Source: Eleginops maclovinus | Lineage: Eukaryota; Chordata; Actinopteri; Perciformes; Eleginopidae | DNA length: 64,000 nt | Assembly: GCF_036324505.1 (NCBI RefSeq) | Contig: NC_086363.1 | Span: 4,241,290 to 4,305,289, forward strand | Reading direction: 5' to 3' | In this document: piece by piece, positions 55,442 to 64,000 of the stretch | How positions within the stretch are numbered: the first letter of the stretch is position 1 | Layout: each line of letters begins with the position of its first letter | Made by a program: the position numbers and the translations under genes | Notes under the pieces: generated by a model | The model's database searches: none | What the model was told of the DNA's origin: nothing | Seen by the model: only the letters and a program-made list of their open reading frames with translations

Positions 55442-58400
55442 TATAAAACACATTTTCTGGCAGGTCACCATGTTTTTTAGGAAAAATAAAGCCTCAGCAG
55501 GTATGTTGTCCATTAAGGAGGTCACTTTGCCAATATTAGCTGTCTGAGATGAACTCTGCCTGGCTTTGTCCTTGCCCGTCAGACAGAGAGGTAAATCAGC
55601 AGCTAAGGGGATTATCAGTATAACAGTTGACCAGTAAAACAGTAGTGGTGCAAGGATGAAAGCTCTTTACTCTGTACTGTAATGATTTAGTTTATTAAAC
55701 ACAATTGGATCTCATGAAATCAATCTGGATAAACAGAAATGGCAAGTGTGAGGATTTGATGTCGTTTTATGTATTCTGTTTGGTTTGAATTGTTTGTTGA
55801 TGTTAGCTCTTGTAAAATAGGATTGCTATCAGTAATTGTTTTTGCGACTTATTGGACTATTTGATTAATAAACAAACAAACAGATTATACATTTGTGACC
55901 CAAGTGTTATCCAGGAAACCATTTACCAATGCATGCATCACAAAACATTTGATTTATTTAGCAATTTAATAAATATGTCAAGGATTTGTTTGTTTGAAAT
56001 ATTCCATGCTGTCAGTTTAGTACTGTTTGGTACCACTGATACTCTATGGTTGTTTTGGGGGATTGTTCTGAAAAGATGGCTAACTCTTTGCAATGACGTA
56101 GCAAAAAACATGAGCCGACACTGGGATGAGTAAACATGAACACACACAGATGGAAACCAACCAAGCTAACCAGCATCACAGGAGTAATCTAGCTGGTGTG
56201 CTGCAGGGCACACTGCTAGGCAACCAGCTGACCTAAATAACAGTCATTACGTCACCACCAGTGACAGTTGTAGTCGCCACAGTGTGACTGCTGTGACCTC
56301 TACTGTAATGTCATTGATAGGACGTTGGCCTGGGGTGGGTGGTTAAAAAAAAAAAAAAAGCATAAGGCAAGTATTTGAGGGACTTCAATGCTTCAATGAA
56401 GCGGGGAAGAGAAACCCCAGGGAGGGGGATTGGATGTGTGTGTCAGTCTGTGTTGTTGATCTGGGGGACCAACAAGCTGGTAGGCTGGTTGCTGCTGGGC
56501 TGTGGGATTAAGAAGGCTTGTCTGGCTGTGGGTGGTGGCGGGAGGAAGGGGAGGGGAGTGTTATTGTGGAAGACCATGGGTGACAAGAGAAGGGGATAGA
56601 AGATGACAGGATAGGGGTGAGCTAAAGGGCTTGGGTCAGACCTTGGACACGGGAGGGGGCTACAACTGCATGAGACTGTAGCTACCGGGAAGACCAGATC
56701 AAAACTAGGCAAAACTAGGCTTTGGTTTGGGGAGGAGGGTGAGGACGAAGGGGCTATGGAAGATAGAAGTGAGTGTGGGGGTTTTGTTGACACTCGTGCC
56801 GCAGTTTCTGGAGGCTCCACCAACCCGTCCGACCACAGACGCACAACAGATGCAGCCTCAAAGATGGATTATTTGACATGAACGTGGATCATCCCACGAC
56901 ATGTAGTTCGGCTTCTGACCTTTCCACCCAATCCCCCTCCCCCCACCACAATAGGGTGGGCGAGCTGCCCCAGTCTGAGCATGTGGGTGGGTGTGTGCAT
57001 ATGCCAATGCACACAAGAGGGACTGTGAGTGGCAATGAATGAATTAGTGGCAGGAGATCTGGGGAGGAAGCCTGTATGGGTAGACCTTGCAAGTGTTGCA
57101 GACAAACCTCGTCACAAAGCAGAATCAGAAGATCAAGGGAAGAACAGGTGGCCATATTGTGACCTCCAGCACCTAAAACCCTGCTCCCTTGCATGCCTAC
57201 ATGTTGTAATTGTTTGGGTAAGTAGTTCCCAGAGTGGATGCATGTTGGGTTGAGCAAAGCCACGGACTAGTCTGGTTTCCCACAGACCATCCCACTCTGT
57301 GATTAGCTGGATTAAGTGACAGCTGCCCAAATGGTTGGAACAAGATAGATGGATGTGCAGGGGGGATAAAGGGGAGGTGTGTGGGGGAGGGAAGGGGGAA
57401 AGGCTACTGAACAAAGGCCCTTGTCCCGACATCATAACTCACCCCCATCCCAATCAAAACCATTGTCCACGAAGAGACACAGTCAGCACCAGGACAATTA
57501 GTGTCAGCATGTGTGCTGCTGAGCCTGGGCAGTCAGTCGCAGGGGCAGAGTCAAAAAAAGCTTCCAGTCGATCTCGCATGAGTCTTAATGTTATTTCCAA
57601 TTACAAAATATCGGAGGTATAACTTGATTTCATTACCTTACTCAATAAAACATGCGTCAGCTACATTTGACAGTGTGAAAGACTTCATCCGAGACCAGTA
57701 GGAATCCTCTGTCAGTCAAATCTCCAAAACCCAACCAGGCCCGTCCCCTAATGGATTAGAGGATTTACTCTCAGAAATCCTAGTTTTCTAGTCAAGAAGG
57801 GGGGCATGGTAAAAAAAAAAGAAAAATACATGTTTATTTGTCTCAGTGAATCTGTGTCAAATGATGCAAGTCCCATCTTTGCACCACTAAGCACAAAACA
57901 GATCAAACCTCATCGATGGATTGAATTCTAAAGGTCTTTTTGAGAAGGCAGAGGAAGTGGAGGTGATTTCTCAACAGAGCCACAGGTGTAGGTTCCCACG
58001 CTGGATGAGGGGTGAATTTGTGAGTGGAAGGTGGCCATTGAAATACATTTAAAAAGGGGGACAGGGAACAGGGAGAGGTAGCAATGGAAAATGGAAGCCG
58101 GGGTCACTAAGCATGGGATCTGCACGCTTCTTTTCAAAAGAGGGGTCAGCCCTCTGCATGTGGGGCGATGTGCATGTTTGCATTCGAAGAATACTAAGAA
58201 TGTGAGATCCAGGCCTGGTGCGTAATCCCATGGGACATCCCAGTCGGCAAAAAATTGGTATCAATGGAAGGCTGCTTTGTGGATCTGGAGGTTTGATTGA
58301 CTTATTTCTGCCTCTTAGGGAAAGTGGTGGACCTCGAATGTTGATTATTTCTAGGTTCTGTTCTTCATGCAACTACTTAAAACACACTCCCAAAAAAAAA

Positions 58401-59800
58401 CACTGAGCTATTTCTGCACCTATGTCATGGATAGGTGACCTGAATGTCCACCTCCCTGTAAAATCTCCTGATTTATTGCCTTCTGATGGGACATGAGGTC
58501 ATCACGATTCATCCCGTGGCCAGTAATCGCTGCATGTAATCTTCATTAATCTGTGATGTCAATCCCAGCTTTTGGTTTTTACTCGGGCTACACTACACTA
58601 TTCCAGTAAGGCCATCTCTGCGCACAACACCACCTTCTAACTTCCTCAGACACTGATCTTTGGAATTACTGGTACAAATATAGAGGAGCAACAGTGTTAC
58701 TCGATCACAAATGGGCATTAATTAGGAATTATAGAGTGAGAGACATCCCATAAAGTGATCCTAATCTTTTCAGAAAACTCAGTTGCATCTTTTATTCCAA
58801 TTAGCAGTTAAGACTTACTGGAAGAGAAACAATGTGGTATAATTAACTCCCAATGATACTAAGGGTAATTAAAGAATTGGGCAACAAAACAGGCTGAATG
58901 TCACAAAGTCTAGACACCCTCTGTGATTTGAGATGGGACGGGGGGGGTTGTTTGGGGGTTGGGGTAGCAGCGTCTTCCAATCAAGGGCGAAAAGTAGAAA
59001 AGGTAAATGTGTGCTGAACCATCTTTTACCGTCACTTCTCCCTGGAGGGTGGACCCAAATGCAAATCTCTCTCAGTCTAGCTCCTCAATCTGTTCAGAGG
59101 CAAGGATCAAAGACCTCCAGTGGCACAATCCTTGCAAATGTGAGGGTGGGGTTGGCAGGCAGAGACGTATAAAGGTGGAAAGGTTTCAACCCTTTTTGTC
59201 ATTTATAAAGCTCTGAACCTCTCATGTTCCAGGATAATAGCTAAACGAAATTGGAGCACAACAATATCTTGATATACAATACATTTGAACAGCATGCAAG
59301 CAACAAATCTGCACATTTGAAGGGTTAAACCATTACGTGTGTCAGTTTTTGCCTCATTTGATCATTTGCTGAGTTATTAGTCCAGTGACTGATTGTTGTA
59401 GCTGTACACTCCATTAAAGCCAGAGTGCTTCTACGAAACGAACAGGAAGAGTCTGCAAATACTCCACTGAACCCAGTCCCATTGTCTTTGCCACGTTCCA
59501 GCGCATCAAACCTCAATCAAAACATTATGCAAGCACTTGTTTTGAAATTCTTCTACATGACAAGAAATGTAGACAAACCAGATTCAATATCAGGTTCTGT
59601 GGCAAGCACCGCTGGCCAATACCTTAAGACAATATTCGTAAACACCATAAACACTACAGCGGGTTGCAGGCGGTCATATCATTGCTGGTTGGAGAGGTGG
59701 AGAGTTTTAGGTTCTGCACACAAGTTTCTTGCCAGAGTCGTGTGCCAAGAGATCCCGCACTGAAGGCAAGGCATTTGGCTGGCTGATGTACACCGGCTGT

Positions 59801-59801
<1 letters not shown>

Positions 59802-59832
<31 letters not shown>
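59802..59832. repeat. (CA)n microsatellite in jag2 intron 2
   Basis: 31 nt of CA dinucleotides. Confidence 0.97.
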
Positions 59833-59834
<2 letters not shown>

Positions 59835-60380
59835 CCCATTGAGCATGCTGCTACTATGCCAACAGGGTCATTACCCATGCACTTCCAATACAACAAACCC
59901 CTCCCCTCCTGGTGCTAATTACCCAGCTTGATCCAAGAGTATGCAACACGTCAAACAAACAGCAACACATGAGCATTAGCATATATCAATTCACAGGCAA
60001 ACGATGGAGATGTCCGAGTGAGCAATGAACTGTTACACACTTAATCAAATGCACAGGATTTTTAAAAGGACGCAGACACTGAGCTGTATGTCAGCTTACA
60101 AATCAATGAATACGGCCTTCCTCGGCGTCTTAGTTGACTAACTTTAGTTAAAAAAATCGATACGTTTATTTATTGGAAGAGTTTCTGCACAAATAATCTT
60201 GCAAATCTTGTTTTCCGTTGACATGATTATTCATTTATTTGAAAAAGGCATTAAAAAATGTTTTCAATATCAATTAAACCAAAGAGATCTTAGCTTTTCC
60301 AACAACCAATGAGCATTTTGAAAAATTTATCGAACCACAATGAAGTAATACTTTCATTTGTATCCATTCCTCTTTTTTTT

Positions 60381-60585
<205 letters not shown>

Positions 60586-63500
60586 ACAGAAAAAAAGGCA
60601 GGCCTCAATACTTTAAAATGTAAGCAGCAATCTGTTTCCTGTGACAGGGACATTAAGGTCATGTGATACAAGTTTTCAAGTCAGTATGGACAGAAATCAT
60701 TTGTGTGTAACTTGCAAATTGGTGTGGAAGTAGCCTCGGAGCTACTACAGCAACAGACATGCTTCAGAAACAGTAACAGACTAATTCCTGATCCGAAGCA
60801 ACAGGGAGCCTGAGCGGAGAGCAACACGGCACCGCCTCCAGCCGAGAGCCATTATCATTTCAAACAGGTTCACCAGTACAGTGACAATTTAACTGCCCAT
60901 GTAACGACATGCTTTAATTACCCCCACAAGGAGCCTCTGGCACCTGCACACCATTCGTTTAACAAGAGGCAGGGGACGCAGCGGGCCACAGCAACACGCA
61001 ACCACGGTGTGTTCATACAGTATAATCAATGCAGAGAAAACACACATTACTACAGATGTGTGATGAACAGCAGCATCTGAGCAGCCTGCAACACCACGAG
61101 GCTACAAGTGATGTTTCAAGTCATGCAAAAATTATAAGGAAATAGTTTGAACAGCAGACACGACTATAGATTACCAAACCACAGATTAAAAGGATGCTGT
61201 AGCGGCGTCCAGCCTTCTCCGTGTGGTTAACAGAAGATTTGAGTCAATATTATTGACGTGATGACAATTTATCACCGTTAACAAGCCTCCTCTACAGCAG
61301 AAGCAGCACTTCTCAATCTAAATATGTACAAAAAATGCTTTCACTTAAAGTGTTATGCTAATTGTCAGATGTATACTTGTATGTGTTTCCAGTAGGACAT
61401 GCTTTAATGTGTAAAGAACACATTATCTCTCATTTTGACCGTCTCAACATCGCTATATTTAGGCTCTCTGCAAAAGCAGTTCTTATGCCATCGTTGGAAA
61501 TACTCAATGCACAAGAGGAAAGGGGAGCAAATCTGAATGCCATTTTTTCTAACCTAGTCAGAGTGCTACCTTATTTGGGTTTTTGAAATAAACTAAGGAG
61601 TATGTCCTCTTGCAGCTTTGCTTCTAAAACATGTTATGTGTTACCTGGTATTCTTGTTGTTTGTTTTGGACTAATAGAAATGTCCGAATACATTTTTTAT
61701 TTTAGATAACTGAAAAACCTTTCCAGTATAAAAAAGGACAAACGGCACCGTTTCAATCCCAGTCAAAACACGTCGTATTGGCACATTGTACAGGCTTATA
61801 TTGGTACAGTAGCCGAGTAAAAAGCATAAATTTAGCCTTGGATACTGCAGATATAAACAGGCAGTGGAGCTTTCTGAAGTGTCGAATGAGCTTGGACCCA
61901 GGAGAGCATCTTGAACATGCTTGTGAATGCACCCTGAGGAATACCTGCACAACAAACAAAAGGACTCACGCAACCCAACATCCCATCATTATTATGTTTG
62001 AGAGCGGTGCTATCCTTCCCCTTCTTTCACCTGGTCGTATCACTGGGAGCCTGACTGCACAGGATGTGGTACTATAGTTAAATAATGGGAACATTTATCA
62101 GGGAGAATTGACAGAACACCAGCACACGTCTGCCCACCTTGCATCAGTTGTGCACAGGGTCCTTGTGAACAAACATTTACATCATTTGAATGTTGGCTAA
62201 CACATTCAACATGGGCTTTTCACAGCGCAGTGGTTTGCAATGAGGCACCAGCCTGAAGTACAAGAGTACTTTGCATACACTCTCGCTGCAGAATATGTTT
62301 AAATTCTTTTGAATACCTAAGCTGTTAACAAGCTCAAGGAAACAGAAATGATATATGCCAACAAATCATGATGGCTCCACCTAAAATCAAACACTTCATC
62401 TCCTTCATCACCACCTTTCAGCATGGCTTCTAAGATGAAAGCCAACAAGAAAGACCGTTTCTGCAGAGCTGATTTATGACTTTAGGACAACTGTTGATAT
62501 AGATAATCTTCTGGATGTAGCTTAGCAAGATAACTAGGTAAGGAGGGCACCACCAGAGGGACACCGAGGGGCAGAAATAGGTCCAAAAGTAGTGTAAAGG
62601 CTAAAAGCATCACAGAAATAATCAAAATAAAGTTTAAAAGGCCGTAATTATGAAAGGAGAAACTTCCTCCACATGGACCCGATCCTCGTTTGAACTCGAT
62701 GTGTACGAAGAACATTATGGAGCAAAGTTAAAAAACATCATCTCCCCGAGGCACCGAGAAGGAACACAACTTTTAATTATTGTATCCTTAAAGCGGCTCC
62801 TACCCACTCGTACATGCTGTACCTTTTGTGAAATCACAGAATGAACAAAACAAAGTGTTCTCAGAGGAAATCCTCGCCGCCTCCTTCGCGACACCAAAAC
62901 ACACACACACACACAGATCCATTTAATAATCGAGAATGCAGTCAGAGTCAGATGGCGCTGACAAGGGTTCAGTCCACACGGGTTTGCACAGGGCAGCTGT
63001 CCAGATCACACAGTCAATACTACACTGCATCTTTGTTGATGAGCAAAGCAACAACACAGATGTCTGTCAGGCGTGCGGGCTCCGACGACAGGCAACGGTA
63101 CGCTAGATTTCTAGGACACAAAATGCGCAATGTCTGAGGAGGAAGGTCTGCTGGGAAGGAGTCAGAGTAGGAGTGACAGTGGTTTTCCTCTTACCCCTTT
63201 ATTGGTGCAAATGAGCAGTAGTTGAAGCAGCAGCTTAGAGTCTTTTCTCAATGTTTAATGCTTGCAAGAAAGTGCATAAGACGCTGTTCTGAACCTCTGA
63301 CCCTTTACATAGTTTAACACAATGCAACACAACAGGACTAAATGGGCTACCTTGATCTTTTTCAATTGTAATCTATACCCTGATGTGTGTAGAAAGCCAT
63401 CAACAGCACTACAAGAGTTCCTTTTTGAAACTTTCCCCCATCAGTATACCCTAAAATAACGTCTAACGCCAAATGTATGATTATTAAAGAAAGATAAGCT

Positions 63501-64000
63501 GATTTCTGTCAAAGAAATGGTGTGATATTAGAAAAGTAGACACATATTTCATCAACTCTTTGTGACTGATGTATCATCTTTTTTCCATCCAAGCCATCAC
63601 AGTTCTGTCACTTACAAGTGGACTACACGCTAAAATCATGAGGAATACTATTCACTCTGGTCTGTTATGAATAAATATGCGGTCCAATATTTGTCGGTGG
63701 TGCTCCACCCAAGTACATAAAGTTCCAGGTTTGAACACACAAAGGTTAAATGGTAGCAAACACAGACTCTTAAGCAAAGCAGGATCATCTTATTTTCACA
63801 CATTGACAAAGTCGACCAGGAAAAACACCAACATTAGGGCTTAAATTGCGATTAGTCTACCTTGTTTACTTTTTACTACTGGGAGTTAAATGTAAGCTCA
63901 AAACACACACAAGGGAAGGGACCAAACTAAGGCTTATACACTTGTTAGTCAAAGTAAGGATGAGCATGTCTTGATCATGCTCCAGATCAACACTTTGCAT

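Noticed and set aside
56443..56844. 133-codon minus-strand ORF in jag2 intron 2, considered as exon 2
   Set aside because: Pro/Ser-rich with few cysteines and no MNNL motif; it reflects the G-rich plus strand.

Overview
This window is vertebrate genomic DNA, most likely from a ray-finned (teleost) fish. The evidence is a split gene with short exons in long introns, very many long (CA)n/(GT)n arrays, and teleost-style interspersed repeats (a Tc1/mariner remnant, tRNA-derived SINEs, LINE 3' tails and a recurrent short non-autonomous element). No bacterial or viral gene organisation is present, and species cannot be fixed from the sequence alone.

The only protein-coding gene I can support is a Jagged-type Notch ligand, jag2, on the minus strand from 53958 down to the stop codon at 29949. 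I resolved 24 coding exons, corresponding to exons 3 to 26 of the usual 26-exon Jagged layout. Joined, they give 3384 nt (1127 residues plus stop) with an unbroken frame across 23 junctions. In order they encode the end of the MNNL/C2 domain, the DSL domain, 16 EGF repeats, the cysteine-rich/VWC-like region, one transmembrane helix and a cytoplasmic tail. The membrane-exit sequence VCVWWTRKRRKERER and the tail segment NNQW identify Jagged2 rather than Jagged1. Exons 1 and 2 (signal peptide and most of MNNL) were not found; intron 2 runs off the right edge, so it is at least 10 kb long.

Layout: 1-28.7 kb is intergenic DNA downstream of jag2, with repeats and no recognisable gene. About 28.7-29.95 kb is probably the jag2 3' UTR. 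29.95-53.96 kb is the jag2 body, and 53.96-64 kb is intron 2. The points most worth a second look are: loss of calcium-binding consensus residues in three consecutive EGF repeats (7-9) together with a lengthened linker before EGF9; two adjacent long hairpins in intron 2 that share the same loop sequence; a fivefold recurring short element, including an inverted pair; an unclassified inverted repeat pair 6 kb apart; and a nested terminal-inverted-repeat structure near 12.6-13.3 kb.
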